Notes under the pieces: model-generated | The model's database searches: none | The model's input: only the letters and a program-made list of their open reading frames with translations | What the model was told of the DNA's origin: nothing | Shown: positions 54,824 to 64,000 of the stretch, piece by piece | Layout: each line of letters opens with the position of its first letter | How positions within the stretch are numbered: position 1 is the first letter of the stretch | Position numbers and translations under genes: made by a program | Origin: Promethearchaeota archaeon | Lineage (GTDB): Archaea; Asgardarchaeota; Lokiarchaeia; Sigyniarchaeales; SOKP01 | DNA: 64,000 nt | NCBI GenBank assembly: GCA_019058365.1 | Contig: JAHPZE010000003.1 | Location: 248,001 to 312,000 of the forward strand | Reading direction: 5' to 3'

Positions 54824-56635
54824 ATGGAAATGGAAAAGAAAAATTTAGCCATAATTGTTTTAGCTATTGCTCTTGCTGCTTCAGGAGTAGGCAATATTAT
54901 CCTTGGAGTAATGAGTGGTGCGATTCAATTACAACCTGGGGAAAAAAATACATTAGTTGTTGGATGGGGATCAAATCCTGCGGCTCTTGATCCAATTGAT
55001 ACGTGGGACGTACCTTCCCATGTTATGCAACATCAAAGTACAGAATCTCTTGTTGAATACAACCTATCAACTCATCCTGATTATGAAATAAAGAAGGTAC
55101 TTTGTACAGATTATGTTTGGGTGTCTGATACTGTAATCAGCTTTGAATTAAGACATGGTGTACAATTCCAAGATGGAACAGCGATGACTGCCGAAGATGT
55201 TAAATGGAATTTTGATAGACTTCAATATTTTATTAACGCAACAGGAACTCTTCCAGCTAATTCCACATCTTGGGTAGGATTTCCAAGCTCATTATTCTTC
55301 TTTACTGATGGTACTCCTATCTTTGACCATTTTATAGCAGATGACGATGTAGATCGATACAACTTTACAATAGTTTTAAGTAAACCTTTTGGAGCTTTAT
55401 TAGATTTACTCTGTTTTGGTGCAACTAATATTTTGTCACCTGAATCTACTCCTAGATATACATATTTAGATTTAGCTACTGGTGATATAGTTGGTACTGG
55501 TCCTTATGATTATATTCACTTTAAGAGAGATTGGGAAGTAAGATATGAAGCATTTGCGAACTACTGGGGGGATAAACCCTATTTTGATGAGGTAGTATGT
55601 ACAATCATTGAAGAGGATACTGCTAGAATGGTTGCGGGTTTAGCCGGACAATTTGATTATGTTGGAGGCGTTACAAAAACATATATCGATACTTTTAAAG
55701 CTGATTCTGACTTTCATGTAGAAGATGTTGGTGAAGATCTCTGTTATTTCTATTTAGAGATTTACTGTGGTCCAATGAGTGTTACTGGAACTATGCTCGT
55801 ACCAGGTAATCCTCAATACCAGAAAAATCCTGCATACTTAAGACGGGCTTTAGCATTAGCAATTAACTATACATATATCTACGAAGAAATTCAAGCTGGG
55901 TATGCTGTTGAGGGAACTACCGCAGTTCCTCGAGCTATGCCAGGACATAATGCATCAGTTGTACAAGCTAGTGATGATAGCTTCACATGGGAAGCAAATA
56001 TCGTAAAAGCAAGACAACTTTTGTTAGATAACGCTGCTGATATTCTTGCTCGTGGCGGGATCGATATTTCGTCATTTGATGTTAATACTCCTGGTGATTG
56101 GACAGGTAAAGACATACTTAATAGACCCCTTGAAATAAACAGACATTTTGGAAGTACCACCAACCAACGATTAAATCAATTAATGACCAACAACTTTGAC
56201 GAGATTGGAATTCAAACTACAGAAACTATAAGAGAGTGGGGTGTTTATTTAGATACTGGTGAAAATACTCCTTGGGAAATGGATATTGGATATGTAGGAT
56301 GGTGCCCAGATTATTTAAATCCATTCAATATGATTGATCCATTATTCAACTTAGCTTCTGGTTCTTGCTTTTCACGAATTAATGATACTAGTACTGGTGG
56401 ATTAACTGAATTGATGAATGCGGCTGCAGTTGAAACTGATCCTACAACACAATTAAACTATTATATGAAGATACAATCATTAATTTATGACATAAACCGC
56501 CCATTAAATCCAGCAAGCCACTGTCATATCTCAGGTTGGGTGTACCTAGTACAACAAACCCATAAAGCCGACTTAAAGGGAGTTCAATACAACGTTATGA
56601 CAATGCAAGAATATTCTCACTGGTATTATGAATAA
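54824..56635 (+). CDS. ABC transporter substrate-binding protein, oligopeptide/dipeptide family 5
   Basis: 603 residues. An N-terminal hydrophobic segment (~7-29) anchors it outside the membrane. The SBP family 5 layout is clear: 'AALDPIDTWD' near the N-terminus, 'FELRHGVQFQDGTAMTAEDVKWNFDR' (split over two strands, ~100-125), 'VGTGPYDYIHFKRDWEVRYEAF' and 'LRRALALAINYTYIYEEI'. It binds peptides or similar solutes and delivers them to the permeases encoded downstream. A 650-bp gap with a transposase relic separates it from them. Higher GC and smoother codon use than the neighbouring genes suggest high expression. Confidence 0.95.
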   Translation: MEMEKKNLAIIVLAIALAASGVGNIILGVMSGAIQLQPGEKNTLVVGWGSNPAALDPIDTWDVPSHVMQHQSTESLVEYNLSTHPDYEIKKVLCTDYVWVSDTVISFELRHGVQFQDGTAMTAEDVKWNFDRLQYFINATGTLPANSTSWVGFPSSLFFFTDGTPIFDHFIADDDVDRYNFTIVLSKPFGALLDLLCFGATNILSPESTPRYTYLDLATGDIVGTGPYDYIHFKRDWEVRYEAFANYWGDKPYFDEVVCTIIEEDTARMVAGLAGQFDYVGGVTKTYIDTFKADSDFHVEDVGEDLCYFYLEIYCGPMSVTGTMLVPGNPQYQKNPAYLRRALALAINYTYIYEEIQAGYAVEGTTAVPRAMPGHNASVVQASDDSFTWEANIVKARQLLLDNAADILARGGIDISSFDVNTPGDWTGKDILNRPLEINRHFGSTTNQRLNQLMTNNFDEIGIQTTETIREWGVYLDTGENTPWEMDIGYVGWCPDYLNPFNMIDPLFNLASGSCFSRINDTSTGGLTELMNAAAVETDPTTQLNYYMKIQSLIYDINRPLNPASHCHISGWVYLVQQTHKADLKGVQYNVMTMQEYSHWYYE

Positions 56636-57286
56636 AACTAAATGGCTATAAAAGCAGATAAATTTAAATGATATTATAAAAATTTAATTAATATTTTTTT
56701 TTTACTTTATTGTTATCAGTAAAATATTTTGTTGGCAAATCAGCAATATAATTTTGTCACTTTTTTTCACTCTTCAACTAATTTTATTTGTTGTATTTTG
56801 TACATATTATTTTAATTAAAATTAAAAAAAAGAGATTTTAACATTAAATCTTAAAGATTTAATGTCTTTAAAAGCATGCCGTTCAGGAAGACTAAAAGGT
56901 TCTTGTCTTCGTTTATTTCTTGAGCCTCCACGTTCTTACCTGCCAACTCATAATCGACGGAATAATGTTTTCCCTGATACCTGATATCACCATTACTGAT
57001 GATTTTCCGCTTTTTTCGCTTCGTAAAATTATGAATTATTGAGATAATTAGAAATTTATCGTTCTAAATAAAATTAACTAAAGTCCCAAAAACCTAGTGT
57101 CTATTAAAATTTTTTGCCACCATTAAGATATGAAATATTAAAATATATGACTGTACTTGTCAAGATAACTTAATGATTTCTCAAATTGACCTAATATTTA
57201 ATAAAGGATCAAATATAAATTATTTATAATTTTTAATTTACATAATAATGTATAAATTCACTTAAACATTAGCTTGAGAATAAACT
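56636..57286. other. 650-bp intergenic region disrupting the transporter locus
   Basis: It holds a transposase remnant (56851-57063, separate entry). The remainder is AT-rich with no ORF or RNA gene visible. I could not find convincing terminal inverted repeats or target duplications. Confidence 0.5.
56851..57063 (-). pseudogene. C-terminal relic of a DDE/integrase-type transposase
   Basis: A minus-strand frame of ~70 codons reads ...KIISNGDIRYQGKHYSVDYELAG, then KNVEAQ..., KNLLVFLNGMLLKTLNL and stop (56851-56853). The G-x-I-x-Y-x-G-K-x-Y-S-V-x-x-E-L-x-G-K-x-V-E pattern with a final 'V-F-L-N-G' is the C-terminal beta-barrel of rve-type transposases (IS21/IS481/Mu style). The catalytic core is missing and there is no start codon, so it is a relic. 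The exact IS family is unknown. Confidence 0.72.
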
Positions 57287-57778
57287 ATGAAATTTTCGAA
57301 AATTCTACTCGGTCGGCAAGGAAATTTTATTTTTGGGATCTTATTGATTTATTTTGTATTTTTTGGATACATAGCTAATGCTTATCCGAGATACTACGAT
57401 TCTACAATAAGAAAAACAGTTCCATCACAGGTTGGGCAAAAGTTAATCTTTTTATATCAAATATTATTTAATCCGAGTACATTCTTGTCATTTATAATCC
57501 TTTTTGCTATTATGTTTTTTGTGTCATTTAGAGAATCATTTTTCGAGTATGCAATTAAAAATAGTATTTGGTATATTCCAGTAATAATAATAATATCATG
57601 GATTTGGTACTGGATAATTTATGGCTTTGACGCTTCTGTGTTTTATATCTATTTTATTAGGGTTGAAGGTTATATTACAATACTGACATTATTATGTACT
57701 AATCTATTTGCCGCAATATTAGCTTCTGCAACAAATGAGAAGCGAAAAGTGATGGTAGAGCGAGAATTAGAAATATAA
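57287..57778 (+). CDS. Small membrane protein of the ABC transporter operon
   Basis: 163 residues with four membrane helices (about 9-30, 55-80, 85-108, 125-148) and a short basic tail. It lies 24 bp upstream of the first permease and is probably cotranscribed with it. I do not recognise a family; an accessory subunit of the importer is the simplest inference. Confidence 0.65.
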   Translation: MKFSKILLGRQGNFIFGILLIYFVFFGYIANAYPRYYDSTIRKTVPSQVGQKLIFLYQILFNPSTFLSFIILFAIMFFVSFRESFFEYAIKNSIWYIPVIIIISWIWYWIIYGFDASVFYIYFIRVEGYITILTLLCTNLFAAILASATNEKRKVMVERELEI

Positions 57779-57802
57779 TTAAAAATTTTAAGAGGTTCAA
57801 AT

Positions 57803-58834
57803 ATGAGTTTATTAAAATATATAATTAGAAGAATTATTGTAATGATTCCTGTATTATTCGGAGTACTAACCATAACATTTATACTTTCTCGAATGATGCC
57901 TGGTGACCCTATTTCAGCTCGATTGGCAGCTGCTGGTGTACATAACGCACCACCGGAACTCATCCGCCAGTTGAAATGCCAACTTGGACTCTGTGATCCT
58001 ATAATAGTACAATATTTTCGATACATGGCTGATCTATTTACGGGGAATTGGGGTGTATCTGTATCAATTGTAAGAAATCAACCTGTTTGGGATCTTGTTA
58101 TGACAAGATTTCCTATTACAATAGATCTTACAATATTTTCTATAATAATCGCTTCCTATTTAGGAACTAAAGCAGGAGTTGTCTCAGCAGTCCATAGGAA
58201 TAAAACACCTGATACTATTGTTAGAGGTATTGCCTTAGTAGGTGTAGCACTTCCCGTATTTTTTCTAGGAATGTTACTTCAATATATTCTAGGTTATCAA
58301 TTAAAATGGTTTGAACCAGTTGGTTTTTTAAGTTCTGAATATCAAGCGCCTGCAAGGATTACTGGTTTTATCTATATTGATGCATTTCTATCAGGAGAAT
58401 GGTATATAATTGGAGATTATGCTTGGCACATGTTTCTCCCTGTATTTTGTTTATCATTTTTAATGTTGGCATCGATAACAAGACAAACACGTTCCAGCAT
58501 GCTGGAGGTAATGGAGCAAGATTTTGTAAGAACAGCTAGAGCAAAAGGCTGTAAAGAAAAAACAGTTATACATTCACACGCATTAAAAAATGCCTTAATT
58601 CCTACTGTAACTGTTATTGGATTGAGTATTGCTGGTTTATTAGGCGGTGCTGTACTAACTGAAACCACCTTTGCATTAAATGGAATGGGAAGCTTATTTG
58701 TTGCTGCTATTTTACAATCGGATTATTGGGTTATAACAGCCCTAGTTTTTATGATAACAATTATTTTTATATCTGCAAATTTAATAACAGACGTTCTCTA
58801 TGCAATTCTGGATCCAAGAATAAGATATACATAA
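57803..58834 (+). CDS. dppB: Oligopeptide ABC transporter permease, DppB/OppB type
   Basis: 343 residues, six membrane helices. N-terminal 'RRIIVMIPVLFGVLTITFILSRMMPGDP' (split over the first helix and loop) is the DppB hallmark. The EAA loop that contacts the ATPase is 'MEQDFVRTARAKGCKEKTV' (about 235-253). An AGAGG Shine-Dalgarno-like site precedes the ATG by ~6 bp. It pairs with the DppC-type permease 24 bp downstream. The substrate is inferred from the family only. Confidence 0.95.
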   Translation: MSLLKYIIRRIIVMIPVLFGVLTITFILSRMMPGDPISARLAAAGVHNAPPELIRQLKCQLGLCDPIIVQYFRYMADLFTGNWGVSVSIVRNQPVWDLVMTRFPITIDLTIFSIIIASYLGTKAGVVSAVHRNKTPDTIVRGIALVGVALPVFFLGMLLQYILGYQLKWFEPVGFLSSEYQAPARITGFIYIDAFLSGEWYIIGDYAWHMFLPVFCLSFLMLASITRQTRSSMLEVMEQDFVRTARAKGCKEKTVIHSHALKNALIPTVTVIGLSIAGLLGGAVLTETTFALNGMGSLFVAAILQSDYWVITALVFMITIIFISANLITDVLYAILDPRIRYT

Positions 58835-58858
58835 AAATAAAAAAAAGATGAAAAAAAA

Positions 58859-59869
58859 ATGGAAAAACCTTATTTAGTATTAGAAGAGGAATTAGAAGAA
58901 GAAGTGGAAGAGAAAGAAAAGGTTACAAAAAACATCATATCTTGGATTTTTAAGAATATTAAATTTCTTATCCTTCCAGGTTCTCGAATCGAAGAATTAT
59001 CAACTCGTCAATTTGAATATGAAAAAAGTATCAGTAAAAGAAGTCTGATACGAAGATTAAAAAATCCATTAACTATTTTAGGGATTTCCGTAATAATTTT
59101 TATTATTACTTTAGCTGTATACGCTCCATGGCTCTCTCCTCAAAGTTATGTAGATGCAATGCTCGTTCATTCTGGTTCATGGAATCCTCCATCTCCAGAA
59201 TATCCTTTAGGACGAACGGCTATGGGGGGTGATGTATTATCAAGACTAATATGGGGTGCTAGGACTTCTATTACAATCTCTTTACCCTCGATTACAGTTA
59301 GTGTAACCGGTGGTGTTCTATTTGGTGTTATTTCTGCATATTTTGGAGGATGGGTTGATTCTGTAATAATGAGAATCTGTGATGTCATGCTTGCCTTTCC
59401 TGCATTAATACTCTCTTTAGTCCTTATTTTTGTTTTTGGAGGATCTATTCAAATCATTTTGATGGTCTGGGGATTTTTAGGAATTCCTATTTATGCAAGA
59501 CTGATTAGAGGTAATGTTTTACAAGCGCGTCAACTCCCATATATAGAGGCGGCAAAAGTTTCAGGTGCAGGAAACTGGAGAATTATGTTTCGCCACATAC
59601 TGCCAAATGTAATACAGCCAATTATTGTGTTTTTTACTTTTGATATTGGATCTTATATCTTAGGTTTAGCAGGACTTTCATTTTTAGGTGTGAATCAAAC
59701 TATAATGATTGAATGGGGAAATGATATTAATGTGGCAAGGGAGAATCCCTATGAAGCACCATGGGCAGGATTGTGGCCCGGATTTATGATCTTCCTAACT
59801 GTATTAGGATTTATGTTAGTTGGTGATGGTATAAGAGATGCTTTAGATCCAAGATTGAAAAACTTATAA
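58859..59869 (+). CDS. dppC: Oligopeptide ABC transporter permease, DppC/OppC type
   Basis: 336 residues. A long acidic/charged N-terminal cytosolic stretch (~1-60) precedes the first helix (~75-93). The family blocks 'PLGRTAMGGDVLSRLIWGART' (split) and the EAA loop 'YIEAAKVSGAGNWRIMFRHI' are clear. Five further membrane helices follow. It forms the channel with DppB. The Glu-rich N-terminus is longer than in bacterial DppC. Confidence 0.95.
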   Translation: MEKPYLVLEEELEEEVEEKEKVTKNIISWIFKNIKFLILPGSRIEELSTRQFEYEKSISKRSLIRRLKNPLTILGISVIIFIITLAVYAPWLSPQSYVDAMLVHSGSWNPPSPEYPLGRTAMGGDVLSRLIWGARTSITISLPSITVSVTGGVLFGVISAYFGGWVDSVIMRICDVMLAFPALILSLVLIFVFGGSIQIILMVWGFLGIPIYARLIRGNVLQARQLPYIEAAKVSGAGNWRIMFRHILPNVIQPIIVFFTFDIGSYILGLAGLSFLGVNQTIMIEWGNDINVARENPYEAPWAGLWPGFMIFLTVLGFMLVGDGIRDALDPRLKNL

Positions 59870-59927
59870 TTAAATCATGCATTTTTTTTATTAATTTAAA
59901 CTTAAACTATAGAAAAAAAAGAGAATA

Positions 59928-61190
59928 ATGGAAATTGCAGAAAATGAGAAAGAACCAATAGTTCTTGCTAAAACTGAATCAAACTCTCCTAAAAAATTAC
60001 TCGAAGTTAAGAATTTAAAAACATATTTTTATACTGAAGAAGGTATAGTTAAAGCTGTTGATGGTGTATCTTTTGACATTTATGAAGATGAAGTTCTTGG
60101 TCTTGTTGGTGAAACAGGATGTGGTAAATCTGTTACAGCACTTTCAATTTTAAGACTTGTAAGAGCACCAGGCAAGATTATTGATGGAAAAATTACCTTT
60201 AAAGGAAGATACCTTTTAGAATTAACGGAGAATGAAATGCGAGCGCATCGTGGTAAAGAGATTACAATGATCTTTCAAGATCCTTTAAATTCTCTCAATC
60301 CTGTTTTTAATGTTGGTAAACAAATTTCAGAAGTCTTTATGTTACATCAAGAAGCAGATCTTAAACAAGAACTTGATAATCGTTTATTAGAAAGAAAAAA
60401 AAAGATAGATGAAAAAGGGGATTTAAAAGCATTATTAAATAATGACGATGGCAGATTATCAGAAGAAGAAAAGAAAGAAATTAAAACTAAAATTGATAAA
60501 CTTAAAAAAGAAGTATCTCATATCCCTAGATTAAATGACGTAACATCTGAGTGGGTTGAAAAAATAATAACTGAAGTAGGGATTCCAGATGCAAAAGGAA
60601 TATTAAAAAGATATCCTCATGAATTAAGTGGTGGAATGAGACAACGTGTAATGATTGCTATGGCATTATCATGCAATCCAGCTCTTTTAATTGCTGATGA
60701 GCCAACTACCGCTTTAGATGTAACTATCCAAGCTCAAATTCTTGATTTAATGAAAGCTCTGAAAGCTAGATTTAATACGTCAATCCTTATTATAACCCAC
60801 GACTTGGGAATTATAGCTGAATTATGTAACAGAGTGGCAGTAATGTATAGTGGAAATATCGTTGAATATGCAACAGCAGAACGTTTATTCAAAAATCCAC
60901 GCCACCCATATACAAAAGGATTGATTGGAGCGATTCCAAGTATAGAAAAAAAGAATAAAAAATTACTAACTATTCGAGGAATGGTTCCAAATCTCATTTA
61001 TCCCCCATCTGGTTGTAGATTCCATCCCAGATGTGATAATAGACTTGAAATTTGTGATAAAGTCAAGCCACAATTAAATGAAATCGCTGAACGATATTTT
61101 GTGGCATGCCATCTTTTTGATCCAAAATATAAAGATTCACCTAAATTTGAGCGGATCGAAAAAGAAGGAGAAATTCTTTCTAAAGTATAG
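59928..61190 (+). CDS. dppD: Oligopeptide ABC transporter ATPase, DppD type, with a charged insertion
   Basis: 420 residues. Walker A GETGCGKS (61-68), Q-loop MIFQDP (Q117), signature LSGG (233-236), Walker B LLIADEPT (D257, E258) and the C-terminal oligopeptide-type Fe-S/Cys region (SGCRFHPRC...) are intact, so it should hydrolyse ATP. Between the Q-loop and the signature there is an extra ~65-residue Lys/Glu-rich helical insertion (about 141-205) that bacterial DppD lacks. Confidence 0.95.
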   Translation: MEIAENEKEPIVLAKTESNSPKKLLEVKNLKTYFYTEEGIVKAVDGVSFDIYEDEVLGLVGETGCGKSVTALSILRLVRAPGKIIDGKITFKGRYLLELTENEMRAHRGKEITMIFQDPLNSLNPVFNVGKQISEVFMLHQEADLKQELDNRLLERKKKIDEKGDLKALLNNDDGRLSEEEKKEIKTKIDKLKKEVSHIPRLNDVTSEWVEKIITEVGIPDAKGILKRYPHELSGGMRQRVMIAMALSCNPALLIADEPTTALDVTIQAQILDLMKALKARFNTSILIITHDLGIIAELCNRVAVMYSGNIVEYATAERLFKNPRHPYTKGLIGAIPSIEKKNKKLLTIRGMVPNLIYPPSGCRFHPRCDNRLEICDKVKPQLNEIAERYFVACHLFDPKYKDSPKFERIEKEGEILSKV

Positions 61191-61230
61191 AATTTAATTC
61201 AATTAAAATATTTAAAATAAAGTGTTTAAA

Positions 61231-62640
61231 ATGACTGTTCCAGATTTAAAAACTAAAGATATAAAATTGGAGAAACTAGAAAATTCAAAAGGGGAAAAAG
61301 AAATAATTATCCGTGTAAAGAATCTTAAAACATATTATCCTATTTATGGTGGTTTACTCAAACGTAAAATTGGTGAAGTTAAAGCTGTCGATGGGGTTAC
61401 TTTTAATTTTTATAAAAATGAGACTTTAGGCTTGGTAGGTGAGAGTGGGTGTGGTAAAACAACAATTGGAAACACAATTTTAAATTTAGTTCCTAATACT
61501 GATGGAGAAATCTATTTTCAAAACAGAAGGATTGATCAAAACAGATTGCAAGGAGTATCTGAAACAATAGCTCAAAGATTCAGAAATTTTTATATCAGGG
61601 TTTTCCCAATCATTTCTATGAAATATAGAAAAAAAATCGATTTATGGATGACTAAACTCCCATCTATTAAGACCTTTAGATTCATAATCAGTCTAATTTT
61701 TTCTTTTTCGACAAGTTTTGGTATAGCTTTTATTGCAGGCGTTTTCGGAGTGATACCAGCTATCTTGGCGGGTCTTAGCTTTTTATCTATTCTAGGTTTA
61801 GCTCTAACTATCTTATCGCCAGATATTTCTTATGACAAAGCAAAAATGTTAGCTAAACAAATTCAAAAAGATTTACTGATTGATAAATTTATTCGAAAAA
61901 GAATTCAAATGGTATTTCAAGATCCAGATGCTTCTTTAAACCCACGTTGGAAAGTGGTAAATATTATAGGTGAACCACTAAGAATCTTAGAAGGTATGAC
62001 AAAAAGAAATAGGATTAGAAAAAGAGTATTAGAACTACTTGAAATAGTTTCAATGAAACAAGAACACTTAGATCGATATCCACATGAGTTTTCTGGGGGG
62101 CAAAAACAAAGAATCGTGATTGCTAGGGCATTAGCATGTAATCCTCAAGTAATCGTTTTAGATGAACCTACATCAGCCCTCGATGTTTCAGTACAAGCTC
62201 AAATTTTAAATTTATTAAAAGACCTTCAGAAACAATTCAAGTTATCATTTCTATTCATAACTCATGATCTTAGTGTAGTACAACATATAGCTGATAGAAT
62301 AGTCGTAATGTATCTTGGTAAATTTGTCGAGACAGGAACTATTGAGGAGGTTTTTTACAATCCTTCACATCCATACACTGTAGCTTTATTATCAGCAAGA
62401 CCCACATTCGATCCCAGTTCAAAAACTAATAGAATTATATTAGAAGGTGATGTTCCTAGCCCTATAAATCCACCTGAAGGCTGTCCATTTCACCCTAGAT
62501 GTCCCGATAAAGATAAGCATATAGGTTGTGGTGTAGAAACCCCTAGGAAAATTCATTTGGGTGGAGATCATTATATTGTATGTTTACCCTTTAAGAAGGA
62601 AAGTAAATCCTATGAAGGAATGCAATACATTTCCGATTAA
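61231..62640 (+). CDS. dppF: Oligopeptide ABC transporter ATPase, DppF type, with a two-helix hydrophobic insertion
   Basis: About 469 residues from ATG 61231 (GTG 61222 also possible; numbering from there). Walker A GESGCGKT (73-80), Q-loop MVFQDP (Q233), signature FSGGQKQR (290-297) and Walker B IVLDEPT (D314, E315) are all present. Bacterial DppF has ~40 residues between Walker A and Q-loop after the first strands; here an extra ~115 residues (about 105-222) are inserted. They include two hydrophobic stretches (~153-175 and ~177-200) flanked by basic residues, as for membrane helices. The Cys-rich C-terminal region (GCPFHPRCP) is normal. Confidence 0.95.
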   Translation: MTVPDLKTKDIKLEKLENSKGEKEIIIRVKNLKTYYPIYGGLLKRKIGEVKAVDGVTFNFYKNETLGLVGESGCGKTTIGNTILNLVPNTDGEIYFQNRRIDQNRLQGVSETIAQRFRNFYIRVFPIISMKYRKKIDLWMTKLPSIKTFRFIISLIFSFSTSFGIAFIAGVFGVIPAILAGLSFLSILGLALTILSPDISYDKAKMLAKQIQKDLLIDKFIRKRIQMVFQDPDASLNPRWKVVNIIGEPLRILEGMTKRNRIRKRVLELLEIVSMKQEHLDRYPHEFSGGQKQRIVIARALACNPQVIVLDEPTSALDVSVQAQILNLLKDLQKQFKLSFLFITHDLSVVQHIADRIVVMYLGKFVETGTIEEVFYNPSHPYTVALLSARPTFDPSSKTNRIILEGDVPSPINPPEGCPFHPRCPDKDKHIGCGVETPRKIHLGGDHYIVCLPFKKESKSYEGMQYISD

Positions 62641-62776
62641 TTTTTATATTTCTAATCAATTTAATATTTTTAATATTCTTATTCTTACTTTATTTTTCAA
62701 TTATTCTTTATAATTAAAGTTATAGATCGATTAAAATTTAGAAATAAAGTTAAATGATTCTTTTTTTTTTCACCTA

Positions 62777-63949
62777 ATGAACCTAAAAAAATCTCAAGTA
62801 TTTATTGTTAAAACTTCGTCTAAAACAGTCTTGGATGATTACAAAAATTTAATGCACCTTACGAATTATGAAAAATACTATAATAAAAATGAAAATATAA
62901 TAATAAAATTAAATTTAAGTTGGTCTAAATTCTTTCCCGCATGTTCTAGCCCACCATGGCAAGTAGAAGGGTTATTGAAAACAATGATGGAAGATGGGTA
63001 CAATCCAAAGAAAATATTCTCCGCTGAAAATAGAACGGTAGTAACAAATATAGAAAAAGGATTAAAGGGAAACAAATGGGGCCCAATTTTCGATAAATAT
63101 GGCGTTTGGTTTGTTCCTTTAACTCGAATCCCATTTGTACCTTACGAATCTCTAAGGTCCAAATTTCTTACACTTAAAAATAAAAGTTTACATGCTTTAG
63201 ATTCAAAAATTTTTCCCGAAGGTTTTCTTATTCCGAAGTTTTATGTTGGCAAATCAATAATACATCTCCCAACTATGAAAACTCATGGTCATACCGGAGC
63301 TATTGGTGGGGCTTTGAAACAAACAAGTGGAGAAATGAAACAAGGGGGTATAACTTGCGCAATGAAGAATGCTTTTGGAGGGCTTTTAACAAAAAGAAGA
63401 CATTTCTCACATCAATATATGTCTGAAGTATTAGTAGATTTACTTATCATCCAAAAACAAATCCATCCAAATATATTAGCTGTTGTAGATGGGACTGTCT
63501 GTGGTGATGGTGCAGGACCCAGAACAATGATACCCCGGATTAAGAATATGATTCTAGCGGGGTATGATCAAGTTGCTGTTGATACAATTGTTGCTAAAAT
63601 GATGGGATTTGAACCTTTAGAATTACCAGCAATAAGAATGGCTCATGAAGAAGGTTTAGGATGTGGAGATATCAAGCAAATTGAAATTATTGGAGAAGAT
63701 ATCTCCAAGTTAAATTGGAATTTTAAGGTTAAACGGAGTATAGTCATTTGGGGAGATCAAATGGTAAGAAAAGGACCATTGCAATTTCTATATCCTCTTT
63801 TTAAAAGTGAGCTCTTCTTTCTAGGACCTACATATGCCTCTATGATTTTTCATGATATGTTATGGTATCCTACTATTGGAAAACGAAGAGTAAGGAAATT
63901 TTTTCAATCTGAATGGGGTAAAATGTTTATGAATTATCCTAAGAAATAA
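62777..63949 (+). CDS. DUF362-family protein
   Basis: 390 residues with the DUF362 pattern: 'IIIKLNLSWSKFFPACSSPP' near the N-terminus, 'IIHLPTMKTHGHTGAIGGALK' (about 168-188; K-T-H loop) and 'AVVDGTVCGDGAGPRTM' (about 235-250). No ferredoxin domain or signal peptide is seen. The biochemical role of the family is not established. It is separated by ~135 bp from the ABC genes and is probably a separate unit. Confidence 0.85.
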   Translation: MNLKKSQVFIVKTSSKTVLDDYKNLMHLTNYEKYYNKNENIIIKLNLSWSKFFPACSSPPWQVEGLLKTMMEDGYNPKKIFSAENRTVVTNIEKGLKGNKWGPIFDKYGVWFVPLTRIPFVPYESLRSKFLTLKNKSLHALDSKIFPEGFLIPKFYVGKSIIHLPTMKTHGHTGAIGGALKQTSGEMKQGGITCAMKNAFGGLLTKRRHFSHQYMSEVLVDLLIIQKQIHPNILAVVDGTVCGDGAGPRTMIPRIKNMILAGYDQVAVDTIVAKMMGFEPLELPAIRMAHEEGLGCGDIKQIEIIGEDISKLNWNFKVKRSIVIWGDQMVRKGPLQFLYPLFKSELFFLGPTYASMIFHDMLWYPTIGKRRVRKFFQSEWGKMFMNYPKK

Positions 63950-64000
63950 TAATAGTTCTAACAATAATCAAATAAGTTAAAAGTCAAACATTATCTTTAC

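Noticed and set aside
56636..57286. A complete insertion sequence
   Set aside because: Only the C-terminal end of a transposase is present, with no catalytic DDE residues and no terminal repeats that I could identify.
1..64000. CRISPR array or cas genes
   Set aside because: I saw no series of regularly spaced direct repeats and no Cas-type proteins.

Overview
The window is an AT-rich (about 30% GC by eye) archaeal chromosome segment that very probably comes from an Asgard (Lokiarchaeota-like) archaeon. It carries archaeal information genes (MCM, a GINS23-like subunit, type II methionine aminopeptidase, Sec61-beta, F420 genes CofD/CofE, a tRNA with BHB introns). Alongside these are eukaryote-like families typical of Asgards: a Ras/Rab-type small GTPase, a roadblock/LC7 protein, a longin-like protein, two V4R/TRAPP-Bet3-like proteins, an expanded Trm112 and a convincing ribophorin I homologue. 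A bacterial-type LeuRS and a long (bacterial/eukaryotic-type) triosephosphate isomerase show the mixed ancestry common in this group.

Layout. 0-10.5 kb: the tail of an unknown gene, a helical protein, orotate phosphoribosyltransferase, a GINS23-like protein, a giant membrane/HEAT fusion, MCM helicase, a small GTPase, an HDAC-family deacetylase and a proline-rich/coiled-coil/zinc-ribbon protein. 10.7-23.1 kb: one co-directional envelope locus of the MoxR-DUF58-transglutaminase type. It has a 1486-residue surface protein whose transglutaminase fold has lost its catalytic Cys and His, membrane proteins with cytosolic helical (DUF4129-like) tails, a DUF4350-like protein, MoxR ATPase, DUF58 and a polytopic membrane protein. 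23.1-28.3 kb (minus strand): a compact five-gene operon for F420 (CofD; a CofE-nitroreductase fusion resembling FbiB) and lipoate (two radical-SAM LipS-type proteins and a lipoate ligase).

28.5-36.6 kb: LeuRS, longin-like protein, TIM, HdrC-like protein, thioredoxin and the two V4R proteins. 36.6-39.8 kb is a scarred region: two decayed copies of the V4R C-terminal tail flank a truncated nucleotidyltransferase (MNT) ORF and a possibly HEPN-like gene, suggesting an old insertion. 39.8-45.8 kb: an unknown protein, roadblock, MetAP2, two glycosyltransferase-fold proteins, MazG-like and Sec61-beta. 46-54.5 kb looks like an N-glycosylation/membrane neighbourhood: ribophorin I-like subunit, Trm112-like protein, a two-intron tRNA-Gln, tiny ORFs, an Alg7/GPT-like phosphoglycosyltransferase, an M48 protease and a UbiA/DPPR-synthase-like prenyltransferase.

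54.8-62.6 kb: an oligopeptide ABC importer (binding protein, small membrane protein, two permeases, two ATPases). A relic of a transposase lies between the binding protein and the permeases. The second ATPase carries an extraordinary insertion with two hydrophobic segments between Walker A and the Q-loop. A DUF362 protein closes the window. All family calls come from reading motifs by eye; no database search was run.
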